Below are positions 18,966-27,043 of a stretch of DNA of 64,000 bases, piece by piece. A model generated the notes under the pieces. That model had not been told where the DNA came from. It did not search any database and saw only the letters and a program-made list of their open reading frames with translations. How positions within the stretch are numbered: position 1 is the first letter of the stretch; each line of letters opens with the position of its first letter. The position numbers were made by a program, and so were the translations under genes. The stretch covers positions 62,001 to 126,000 of the forward strand of contig NZ_BJCL01000008.1 of assembly GCF_005403045.1 (NCBI RefSeq). The letters run 5' to 3'. This DNA comes from Pseudaquabacterium pictum (GTDB taxonomy: Bacteria > Pseudomonadota > Gammaproteobacteria > Burkholderiales > Burkholderiaceae_C).

Positions 18966-20069
18966 ATGACGACCACCTTTGTCTCCATCGAGCCGCGCCC
19001 CGCGCCGGTCAAGACCGAGGGCCTGGTGCCCTGGATGCGCCGCAACCTGTTCGGCAACCTGCCCAGCTCGGTGGCCACCATCGTGATGCTGGGCCTGGCG
19101 GCCTGGCTGATTCCGCCGCTGCTGGACTGGGCCGTGTTCAAGGCGGTGGTGGTTGCCAACGCCGAGCAGTGCCAGGCCGCACGCGGCGTGGGGGCCTGCT
19201 GGGGCGTGATCACCGAGAAGTACCGGCTCATCATCTTCGGCCGCTATCCGTTCGAGCAGCAGTGGCGGCCGGAGCTGGCCACCATCGCCCTGGTGGCGCT
19301 GCTGGTGGTGAGCTGCGTGCGCACCTTCTGGAAGCCCTGGCTGCTGCTGCTGTGGGTGGCCGTGCTGGCGCTGTTCTTCACGTTGATGAAGGGCGGCGTG
19401 CTGGGCTTGGCGCCGGTGGAGACCGACCGCTGGGGCGGCCTGCCGCTGACCATCATGCTGGCCACGCTGTCCATCGTCTTCGCGTTCCCGCTGTCCATCC
19501 TGGTGGCGCTGGGGCGGCGCAGCAAGATGCCGGCGATCAAGACCATCTGCGTGATCTACGTCGAGCTGATCCGCGGCGTGCCCCTGATCAGCGTGCTGTT
19601 CATGGCCAGCTTCATGTTCCCGCTGTTCATGCCGCCGGGCACCACGGTGGACGTGCTGCTGCGGGTGCTGGTGGGCATCACGCTGTTCGCGGCGGCCTAC
19701 ATGGCCGAGATCGTGCGCGGCGGCCTGCAGGCCATCCCCAAGGGCCAGCAGGAGGCCGCCGACACCCTGGGCCTGAGCTACTGGCAGGCCCAGCGCAAGA
19801 TCATCCTGCCGCAGGCGCTGGCCCTGGTGGTGCCGGGCGTGATGAACAACTTCATCTCGATCTTCAAGGACACCTCGCTGGTGACCATCGTCAGCCTCTA
19901 TGAGCTGACCGGCGCGATGGGCCTGGCGCTGAACTCCGACGCCGACTGGCGGCCGTTCAAGATCGAGGCCTATCTGTTCATCGCCGCCATCTACTTCGCC
20001 TTCTGCTTCTCGATGTCGCGCTACAGCCTGTGGATCGAGAAGCGGCTGTCACTCAGCAAGAACCGGTAA
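18966..20069 (+). CDS. aapM: General L-amino acid ABC transporter, permease subunit M
   Basis: This second permease subunit has 367 residues. It shows an N-terminal amphipathic region, several membrane segments and the conserved EAA loop ([20 protein letters not shown] near residue 265). The C-terminal motif [18 protein letters not shown] is typical of AapM/BztC. Start ATG follows the aapQ stop by 1 nt, implying coupled translation. It is expected to pair with AapQ in the inner membrane and be energised by AapP. Confidence 0.95.
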   Translation: MTTTFVSIEPRPAPVKTEGLVPWMRRNLFGNLPSSVATIVMLGLAAWLIPPLLDWAVFKAVVVANAEQCQAARGVGACWGVITEKYRLIIFGRYPFEQQWRPELATIALVALLVVSCVRTFWKPWLLLLWVAVLALFFTLMKGGVLGLAPVETDRWGGLPLTIMLATLSIVFAFPLSILVALGRRSKMPAIKTICVIYVELIRGVPLISVLFMASFMFPLFMPPGTTVDVLLRVLVGITLFAAAYMAEIVRGGLQAIPKGQQEAADTLGLSYWQAQRKIILPQALALVVPGVMNNFISIFKDTSLVTIVSLYELTGAMGLALNSDADWRPFKIEAYLFIAAIYFAFCFSMSRYSLWIEKRLSLSKNR

Positions 20070-20074
20070 TCACC

Positions 20075-20818
<744 letters not shown>

Positions 20819-20842
20819 CCGCGCCGGCACGGGCATTGCACG

Positions 20843-20863
20843 TGGGGCGGATGGCCCGCCCCA
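20843..20863. terminator. Stem-loop between convergent aapP and LysR genes
   Basis: An 8-bp stem (20843-20850 with 20856-20863, GC-rich with a 5-nt loop) lies in the 56-bp gap between the two stop codons. It has no T-run on either side. It may act as a bidirectional mRNA end; the terminator call is weak. Confidence 0.4.
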
Positions 20864-20874
20864 ACCGCCCCAGA

Positions 20875-21789
20875 TCAGGTCGCCTGGCGCAGGAAATCCC
20901 ACAGCGCCTGCGCGGCAGGCTTGGTGTGGCGCGCCACTTCGGGGCGCTCGCGGTAGATGCGCACTTCCATGGTCAGCTCGCCCACGCCGGGCGGCGCGGC
21001 GGCCACCAGCCGGCGGGACTTGAGCTCCTGCCGCACCGAGCTGGCCGGCAGGAAGGCCAGGCCGTGGCCTTCCAGCGCCATGGCCTTCAGGCCCTCGGCC
21101 ATGTCGGTCTCGTAGGTGGTCTCCAGCGCGGGCGCCACCGGCATCTGGCGGATGATCTGCTCGACCATGTGGCCCATGTAGGCGCCCGAGGCATAGGCCA
21201 GCAGCGGCACCGGCGCACCGCCGGCGGCCAGGAAGAACAGCGGCTGGCCGGCCGCGTCGGCCTTGGCATAGGCGGCCAGGGTCTCGCGGCCCAGCGACAG
21301 CATCTCGTAGCGGTCGGGGCTGAGCTGCAGCGGCTGCGACGGGTGGTGGTAGGCGATCAGCAGGTCGCAGCCGCCTTCGGTGAGCCGCAGCACCGCATCG
21401 TGCACGTTCAGCGCGATCAGCCGGGTCTTGACGCTGCCGAAGCGCTGGCGCAGCTCCATCAGCCAGTGCGGGAAGAAGGTGAAGGCCAGGGTGTGCGGGA
21501 TGGCGAACTCGATCACGTCCTGCCCGCTGGCACGGTGGCTGCGCATCAGGTTGCGCGCCGACTGCAGCGCCACCAGGATCTCCAGCGCCTGTGCGTGCAG
21601 GGTCTCGCCGGCCGAGGTCAGCCGCGTGGGATAGGACGAGCGGTCGACCAGATCGACGCCGGCCCAGGCCTCCAGCGCCTGGATGCGCCGCGAGAACGCC
21701 GGTTGGGTGACATGCCGCAGCTGGGCCGACCGCGAGAAGCTGCGTGTCTCCGCCAGGCTGACGAAGTCTTCAAGCCACTTGGTTTCCAC
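20875..21789 (-). CDS. LysR-family transcriptional regulator
   Basis: This LysR regulator has about 304 residues. The winged-helix domain begins at once (ETKWLEDFVSLAETRSFSRSA) with the recognition helix VTQPAFSRRIQALE, followed by a substrate-binding effector domain. I place the start at the GTG at 21789: a promoter-like TTGAAT-17 bp-TATTAC pair lies just upstream and the predicted transcript would begin only a few nt before it. The open frame continues 32 codons further to an ATG at 21885, but that extension translates a GC-rich inverted repeat. The target is unknown; it converges on aapP and diverges from the PEP-CTERM gene. Confidence 0.88.
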   Translation of the reverse strand: METKWLEDFVSLAETRSFSRSAQLRHVTQPAFSRRIQALEAWAGVDLVDRSSYPTRLTSAGETLHAQALEILVALQSARNLMRSHRASGQDVIEFAIPHTLAFTFFPHWLMELRQRFGSVKTRLIALNVHDAVLRLTEGGCDLLIAYHHPSQPLQLSPDRYEMLSLGRETLAAYAKADAAGQPLFFLAAGGAPVPLLAYASGAYMGHMVEQIIRQMPVAPALETTYETDMAEGLKAMALEGHGLAFLPASSVRQELKSRRLVAAAPPGVGELTMEVRIYRERPEVARHTKPAAQALWDFLRQAT

Positions 21790-21798
21790 CGGGTCAGT

Positions 21799-21827
21799 GT
21801 AATAGTCGCAATCGACCCACCATTCAA
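21799..21827 (-). promoter_or_regulatory. Sigma70-type promoter for the LysR gene
   Basis: On the minus strand, TTGAAT (21827-21822) and TATTAC (21804-21799) are separated by exactly 17 bp. Transcription should start near 21792, about 3 nt before the GTG at 21789, giving an essentially leaderless mRNA. No Shine-Dalgarno sequence precedes that GTG, which fits. Confidence 0.55.
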
Positions 21828-21845
21828 GGGGCCGGCCGGGCCGAC

Positions 21846-21864
21846 CCCCCTTGAACAAAGGGGG
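21846..21864. repeat. Short inverted repeat in the LysR/PEP-CTERM intergenic region
   Basis: CCCCCTT (21846-21852) and AAGGGGG (21858-21864) form a 7-bp stem with loop GAACA. It lies between divergent genes, upstream of the proposed LysR promoter. It could be a regulator site or a dispersed intergenic palindrome; the sequence alone does not decide. Confidence 0.45.
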
Positions 21865-21971
21865 CCGGAGCGAGGCATCGGTCACAGTCGTTCGATACAG
21901 TCCATCACACTTACCGTTCCGTTTCGGCTATCAGCCCACCGCGGAATCACCCCACAGATCCAGCAGGACAC

Positions 21972-22688
21972 ATGATGACAACCGTACGACGTTCCACCGC
22001 CCTGGCCATTGCGCTGTTTGCACTGTCTGCGGGTGTGTCCGCGGCGCCGACGTTCGATCTGGACTTCGAAGCCGAAGGCAAGGATGCTGTCGGCAAGCTG
22101 GAGCCGGTCAAGCCGACCGCGTTGAAGGGGCTGAAGCTGTCGGGTGCGTGGGGCTACGGCTGGAACATGTTGATCAAGGCGCCCGCTGACATCCGGCCCG
22201 AGGAGTTCGACGAAGCCAACCCGAAGGGAAACTACTGCGGTTCCCTCTCGGGCAAGTGCAACGAGGGCGGGTTCCTGCTGAACCGTGACTTCTCGGCCGA
22301 CAGAGGCAGTTCGATCGTGCTGTCGGTCGACGAGAAGCTGTTCCCCAGCGGCTACTTCAAGTCGATCACCCTGGATCTGTTCACCAACACGGATTCGGGC
22401 CTCAAGCTGACTGCCACCGGTCGTGACGGCAAGACAGACATCTCCGACAACTTCGGCGCCGGTTCCAAGGCATGGCAGACCGGGCAGCTGATCGACATGC
22501 TGACGGAGTTCGACACGCTGGGCGAAGTGGTCTCGCTGGAGTTCAGTGTGGGCGCCTCGACGCTGGGGCTCGACAACATGGCGATCGTCATGGGTGGCGT
22601 CACTGTTCCGGTCCCTGAGCCAGCCGGCTACGGCCTGGTCGGGCTGGCCCTGCTGGCTGCCGGTGCTGCCAGCCGCCGCCGCAGCTGA
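21972..22688 (+). CDS. PEP-CTERM sorting domain protein, secreted
   Basis: This 238-residue exported protein has a signal peptide (core about 9-22, cleavage near VSA-APT). The central beta-rich domain is of unknown function, with a Cys pair in YCGSLSGKCNEGG near residue 92. The C-terminal tail is VPEPAGYGL, a short hydrophobic segment, then SRRRS. That tail is the PEP-CTERM signal, which in other bacteria is processed by exosortase and goes with exopolysaccharide production. No exosortase gene is in this window. Base composition is less GC-rich than the neighbours. A terminator follows 20 nt after the stop. Confidence 0.9.
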   Translation: MMTTVRRSTALAIALFALSAGVSAAPTFDLDFEAEGKDAVGKLEPVKPTALKGLKLSGAWGYGWNMLIKAPADIRPEEFDEANPKGNYCGSLSGKCNEGGFLLNRDFSADRGSSIVLSVDEKLFPSGYFKSITLDLFTNTDSGLKLTATGRDGKTDISDNFGAGSKAWQTGQLIDMLTEFDTLGEVVSLEFSVGASTLGLDNMAIVMGGVTVPVPEPAGYGLVGLALLAAGAASRRRS

Positions 22689-22709
22689 TCCCCGTCTGAT
22701 CCTGAACGA

Positions 22710-22731
22710 GCCCGCCGCCGGCGGGCTTTTT
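22710..22731 (+). terminator. Rho-independent terminator after the PEP-CTERM gene
   Basis: GCCCGCC and GGCGGGC form a 7-bp stem with a 3-nt loop (22710-22726) followed by TTTTT (22727-22731). It separates this gene from the convergent ABC exporter. Confidence 0.85.
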
Positions 22732-22743
22732 CATGCCCGAAGC

Positions 22744-24558
22744 TCAGGCGTTTTCGTCGGCCTGCTGCAGCCGCCACATCTCCGCATAGCGCCCACCGCG
22801 GGCCAGCAGGTCGGCATGGGTGCCGCGTTCGACCACCCGGCCGCCGTCGAGCACCACGATCTCGTGCGCATCGGCCACAGTGGACAGGCGGTGGGCGATC
22901 ACCAGGGCCGTCTTGCCCAGCGCCGCGCTCTTCAGTTCGGCCTGGATGGCCCGCTCGTTGGCGGAGTCCAGCGCCGAGGTGGCCTCGTCGAAGATCAGCA
23001 CCGGCGGGTTCTTCAGCAGGGTGCGGGCGATGGCCACCCGCTGCTTCTCGCCGCCGGACAGCTTCAGGCCCCGTTCGCCCACCATCGTGGCATAGCCCTT
23101 GGGCGTGCTGGCGATGAAATCGTGGATGTGCGCAGCGCGGGCTGCCGCCTCCACCTCGGCCGGGGTGGAGCCGGTGCGGCCGTAGCCGATGTTGTAGCCC
23201 ACGGTGTCGTTGAACAGCACCGTGTCCTGCGGCACGATGCCGATGGCCTGGCGCAGGCTGGCCTGCTGCACGCTGCGGATGTCCTGGCCGTCGATGGTGA
23301 TGCGGCCGTCGGTCACGTCGTAGAAGCGGTACAGCAGCCGCGCCAGCGTGCTCTTGCCGGCGCCGGACGGGCCGACCACCGCCACCGTCTTGCCGGCCGG
23401 GATCTCGAAGCTGATGCCGTGAAGGATGGGGCGGGCGGGGTCGTAGGCGAAGCGCACGTCCTCGAAGCGCACCACACCTTCGGTCACCGCCAGCGGCGGC
23501 GCGCCGGGCGCATCGGCCACCTCGCGGTCGCGTTCCAGCAGGCTGAACATGCGGTCGAGGTCGGTCAGGCTCTGCTTGACTTCGCGGTACAGCACGCCCA
23601 GGAAGTTCAGGGGGATGTAGAGCTGGATGAGGAATGCGTTGATCATGACCAGGTCGCCCAGGGTCAGGCGGCCCTCCACCACCCCCTGCGTTGCACGCCA
23701 AAGCATGGCGACCAGGCTCAGCGCGATGATCAGCTGCTGACCGGTGTTGAGCATCGACAGCGTGGTCTGGCTCTTCACCTGGGCGCGGCGGAAGGACTCC
23801 AGCCCCTTCTCGTAGCGCGCGGCCTCGAAGGCCTCGTTGTTGAAGTACTTCACCGTCTCGAAGTTCAGCAGCGCGTCGATGGCCCGGGTGTTGGCGCTGC
23901 TGTCCAACTCGTTCATCTCGCGGCGGAACTTGTTGCGCCACTCGGTCACGCTGACGGTGAAGGTGATGTAGGCCACCAGCGCGGTCAGCGTGATCCACAC
24001 ATAGCCCATGTCGAACTTCCAGCCCAGGAAGGCCAGCACCAGCGTCACCTCCACCAGCGTGGGCACGATGGAGTACAGCGAGTAGCTGACCAGGCTCTGC
24101 AGCGCCCGGGTGCCGCGCTCGATGTCACGCGTCAGCCCGCCGGTCTGGCGTTCCAGGTGGAAGCGCAGGCTCAGCGCATGCATGTGGCTGAACACCTCCA
24201 GCGCGATCTGCTTGCTGGCGCCGAAGCTGACCTTGGCGAACACCAGCTCGCGCAGCTCGGTGAACAGGCTGGTGCACAGGCGCAGTGCGGCATAGGCCAG
24301 CAGCAGGCCGATGGGCACCACCAGCACGGCGCGCACGTCGCCCGGCTTCAGCGCCAGCGCGTCGACCAGGTACTTCAGCAGCACCGGCACACCCACGTTG
24401 GCCATCTTGGCCGCCAGCAGAAAGCCCAGCGCCAGGCCCACCCGCCAGCGGTATTGCCACAGATAGGGCAGCACCTTGCGCAGCGTCTGCCAGTCGGAGC
24501 GGGGGGCGCCGGGCGAGGCCGGCGTGGGCAGGGCAATGGCGGGGGCGGAGCGGCGCAT
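22744..24558 (-). CDS. Atm1/HMT1-type ABC exporter (fused membrane and ATPase domains)
   Basis: This 604-residue half-transporter should act as a homodimer in the inner membrane. The six-helix exporter domain covers about residues 35-330, with the Atm1-type stretches FHLERQTGGLTRDIERGT and NFETVKYFNNE. The ATPase domain (about 355-600) has Walker A GPSGAGKST, signature LSGGEKQRVAIAR, Walker B LIFDEATSALD and the H-loop IAHRLST. Bacterial Atm1 relatives export glutathione-linked metals or persulfides. That role is inferred from family membership only. The gene is divergent from the thioesterase gene and convergent with the PEP-CTERM gene. Confidence 0.93.
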   Translation of the reverse strand: MRRSAPAIALPTPASPGAPRSDWQTLRKVLPYLWQYRWRVGLALGFLLAAKMANVGVPVLLKYLVDALALKPGDVRAVLVVPIGLLLAYAALRLCTSLFTELRELVFAKVSFGASKQIALEVFSHMHALSLRFHLERQTGGLTRDIERGTRALQSLVSYSLYSIVPTLVEVTLVLAFLGWKFDMGYVWITLTALVAYITFTVSVTEWRNKFRREMNELDSSANTRAIDALLNFETVKYFNNEAFEAARYEKGLESFRRAQVKSQTTLSMLNTGQQLIIALSLVAMLWRATQGVVEGRLTLGDLVMINAFLIQLYIPLNFLGVLYREVKQSLTDLDRMFSLLERDREVADAPGAPPLAVTEGVVRFEDVRFAYDPARPILHGISFEIPAGKTVAVVGPSGAGKSTLARLLYRFYDVTDGRITIDGQDIRSVQQASLRQAIGIVPQDTVLFNDTVGYNIGYGRTGSTPAEVEAAARAAHIHDFIASTPKGYATMVGERGLKLSGGEKQRVAIARTLLKNPPVLIFDEATSALDSANERAIQAELKSAALGKTALVIAHRLSTVADAHEIVVLDGGRVVERGTHADLLARGGRYAEMWRLQQADENA

Positions 24559-24619
24559 GGTCAGGGCGGATCAGTCAGGCGGCGTGGAAGAATGGCCTGC
24601 CAAGAACAGCACCCAGGTG

Positions 24620-25051
24620 ATGCCGATGCCCGATCCCGCAAGCCCCCGGCAGCCCCTGACAGGGCCCACCAGTTTGCCCGATGGCAGCGAGCTGGTGCTG
24701 CGGGTGATGCCGCTGCCGGCCGACGTCAACGGCAATGGCGACATCTTCGGCGGCTGGCTGATGGCCCAGGTGGACCTGGCCGGCGCGGTGCTGCCCTCGC
24801 GCATCGCCCGCGGCCGCATCGCCACCGTGGCAGTCAACCAGTTCATCTTCAAGCAGCCGGTGTCGGTGGGCGACCTCGTCAGCTTCTACGCCCGCATCAC
24901 CCGGGTGGGCAACACCAGCATCACGGTGCATGTGGAGGTGTTCGCCGAGCGCAACCCGGCCAACCTGCAAGTGGTGAAGGTGACCGAGGCCAACCTCACC
25001 TACGTCGCCATCGACGGCCAGGGCAAGCCGCGGCCGATCCCGAAGGACTGA
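24620..25051 (+). CDS. Acyl-CoA thioesterase, YciA-like hotdog fold
   Basis: This 143-residue cytoplasmic enzyme should hydrolyse acyl-CoA to free acid and CoA. The hotdog core shows NGNGDIFGGWLMAQVDLAGA, where the Asp is the YciA catalytic residue, and the conserved VNQFIFKQPVSVGDLV and VVKVTEANLTYVAID. Two ATGs, at 24620 and 24626, are equally good starts; neither has a strong ribosome site. It converges on the beta-oxidation operon with a 12-bp gap. A role in releasing CoA during acyl-CoA overload would fit that neighbour but is inference. Confidence 0.9.
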   Translation: MPMPDPASPRQPLTGPTSLPDGSELVLRVMPLPADVNGNGDIFGGWLMAQVDLAGAVLPSRIARGRIATVAVNQFIFKQPVSVGDLVSFYARITRVGNTSITVHVEVFAERNPANLQVVKVTEANLTYVAIDGQGKPRPIPKD

Positions 25052-25063
25052 CCGTCCGGCTGG

Positions 25064-25825
25064 TCAGAACTTGCTGAAGTCGGGCTTGCGCTTCTGGAAG
25101 AAGGCCTGGAAGGCCTCGGTGGCCTCGGGGCTGCGCAGGCGCTGGCCGAACAGCGCGCCCTCGGCGGCCATCACCTCGCGGATGCGGGCGCGCTGGGGCG
25201 CGCGCATCAGGCGCTTGGTGTCGGCCACGGCGCCAGGCGCCAGGGCGTTGAAGCGCTCGGCCATGCGGCGGGCGTGGTTCACCACCTCGCCGGCCGGCAG
25301 CACCGCGTTGGCGATGCCGCAGTCCACCGCATCGCTGCCGCTGAAGGGCTCGCCCAGCATCAGCTTCTCGGCCGCCTTGGCATGGCCGATCAGCGCCGGC
25401 AGCACCAGGCTGCTGGCGTACTCGGGCACCAGGCCCAGGCTGACGAAGGGCATGGCCAGGCGGGCCTCGTCGCTGACATAGACCAGGTCGCAGTGCAGCA
25501 GCAATGTGGTGCCGATGCCGACCGCGGCGCCGGTGACCGCCGCCACCACCGGCTTGTCGCAATCCAGCAGCGCGCGCATGAAGCGGGCCACCGGCGTGTC
25601 GTCGCCCTGCGGCGGGCGCTGCATGAAGTCGTCGATGTCGTTGCCCGAGGTGAAGATGCCGGGCTGGCCGGTGATCAGCACGCTGCGCACGCTGGCATCG
25701 CCGTTGGCGGCTTCCAGCGCCTCGGCCATGGCGGTGTACATCGCCTGGGTCAGCGCGTTCTTCTTCTCGGGGCGGGCGATCTCGATCGTCAGCACCTTGT
25801 TCAGGGTGGCAGTGCGGATGGTCAT
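25064..25825 (-). CDS. Enoyl-CoA hydratase/isomerase family protein
   Basis: This crotonase-fold protein of 253 residues should hydrate or isomerise enoyl-CoA in fatty-acid oxidation. The oxyanion-hole segments are FTSGNDIDDF (near residue 61) and VTGAAVGIGTTLLLHCDLVY (near 98), followed by GLVPEYASS. The PE in this last segment suits an isomerase or hydratase glutamate. ATG 25825 is 2 nt after the thiolase stop. The open frame continues far upstream, but only as a shadow of the thiolase gene. Last gene of the fatty-acid operon. Hydratase and isomerase cannot be told apart by eye. Confidence 0.93.
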   Translation of the reverse strand: MTIRTATLNKVLTIEIARPEKKNALTQAMYTAMAEALEAANGDASVRSVLITGQPGIFTSGNDIDDFMQRPPQGDDTPVARFMRALLDCDKPVVAAVTGAAVGIGTTLLLHCDLVYVSDEARLAMPFVSLGLVPEYASSLVLPALIGHAKAAEKLMLGEPFSGSDAVDCGIANAVLPAGEVVNHARRMAERFNALAPGAVADTKRLMRAPQRARIREVMAAEGALFGQRLRSPEATEAFQAFFQKRKPDFSKF

Positions 25826-25827
25826 GG

Positions 25828-27027
25828 TCACACCCTTTCGAAGATGCCGGCCGCGCCCTGGCCGGTGCCCACGCACATCGTCACCATGCCGTACTTCAAC
25901 TGGTGGCGGCGCAGCGCATGGACCACGGTGGCCGCGCGGATGGCGCCGGTGGCGCCCAGTGGGTGGCCCAGGGCGATGGCACCGCCCATCGGGTTGACCA
26001 CGTCGGGGTTCAGGCCCACGGTGCGGATGACGGCCAGCGCCTGCGCGGCAAAGGCCTCGTTCAGCTCGATCCAGCCCATGTCGGCCAGGCTCAGGCCCGC
26101 GCTCTTCAGCGCCGCGGGGATGGCCTCGATCGGGCCGATGCCCATGATCTCGGGCGGCACGCCGCGGGAGGCGAAGCTGACGAAACGCGCCAGCGGCTTC
26201 AGGTCGAAGCGCTTCACCGCCGCCTCGCTGGCCAGGATCAGCGCACCGGCGCCATCGCTGGTCTGGCTGCTGTTGCCGGCGGTGACGCTGCCCTTGGCCG
26301 CGAACACCGTGCGCAACTTGGCCAGCGCCTCCAGCGTGGTCTCGGCGCGCGGGCCTTCGTCCAGGCTGACGGTGCGGGCGCGGATGTTGACCTCTCCGGT
26401 GGCCAGATCGGGCGTGCGCTCGACCACCTGCACCGGGCAGATCTCGTCGGCAAACGCGCCGGCCTGCTGGGCGGCGATGGCCTTCAGGTGGCTTTGCAGC
26501 GCGAAGGCGTCCTGGTCCTCGCGGCTCACCTTCCACTGGTTGGCCACCTTCTCGGCGGTCAGGCCCATGCCGTAGGCGATGCCGACGTTTTCGTCGTTGG
26601 TGAAGACGGCCGGGTTGAACGAGGGCTTGTTGCCGGTCATCGGCACCATGCTCATGCTCTCGGCGCCGGCGGCGATCATCACGTCGGCCTCGCCGACGCG
26701 GATGCGGTCCGCCGCCATCTGGATGGCGGTCAGGCCCGAGGCACAGAAGCGGTTGACCGTCACGCCACCCACGCTGTTCGGCAACCCCGCCAGCAGCGCG
26801 CCGATGCGGGCGATGTTGGCGCCCTGCTCGGCCTCGGGCATGGCGCAGCCGACGATGGCGTCCTCGATGGCTTTCGGGTCCAGCCCCGGCACTTGCGCCA
26901 GCGCGGCCTGGATGGCGGCCACCAGCAGGTCGTCGGGCCGGGTGTTGCGGAAGAAGCCGCGGTGGCTGCGGCCGATGGGCGTGCGGCTGGCGGCGACGAT
27001 GTAGGCGTCTTGAAGTTGCTTGCTCAT
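25828..27027 (-). CDS. fadA: Acetyl-CoA C-acyltransferase (3-ketoacyl-CoA thiolase)
   Basis: This thiolase of 399 residues cleaves 3-ketoacyl-CoA with CoA. The nucleophilic cysteine is in VNRFCASGLTAIQ (near residue 91), the catalytic histidine in GGAIALGHPLGATG (near 353), and the second cysteine in MCVGTGQGAAG (near 385). The start MSKQLQDAYIVAA follows the FadJ-like gene by 16 nt. The order dehydrogenase/hydratase then thiolase is the standard fadBA arrangement and suggests a multienzyme complex with the upstream product. Confidence 0.96.
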   Translation of the reverse strand: MSKQLQDAYIVAASRTPIGRSHRGFFRNTRPDDLLVAAIQAALAQVPGLDPKAIEDAIVGCAMPEAEQGANIARIGALLAGLPNSVGGVTVNRFCASGLTAIQMAADRIRVGEADVMIAAGAESMSMVPMTGNKPSFNPAVFTNDENVGIAYGMGLTAEKVANQWKVSREDQDAFALQSHLKAIAAQQAGAFADEICPVQVVERTPDLATGEVNIRARTVSLDEGPRAETTLEALAKLRTVFAAKGSVTAGNSSQTSDGAGALILASEAAVKRFDLKPLARFVSFASRGVPPEIMGIGPIEAIPAALKSAGLSLADMGWIELNEAFAAQALAVIRTVGLNPDVVNPMGGAIALGHPLGATGAIRAATVVHALRRHQLKYGMVTMCVGTGQGAAGIFERV

Positions 27028-27043
27028 GGGATGTCTCCGCCGA

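Noticed and set aside
16448-19234. A 928-codon minus-strand frame opposite aapJ and aapQ.
   Set aside because: It is antisense to two clearly real genes, rich in His/Gln/Arg/Gly, and has no recognisable domain. High GC produces such shadows throughout this window.
25064-26536. A long frame extending the enoyl-CoA hydratase upstream.
   Set aside because: The extension is the thiolase gene in another frame. The hydratase has a family-like ATG 2 nt after the thiolase stop.
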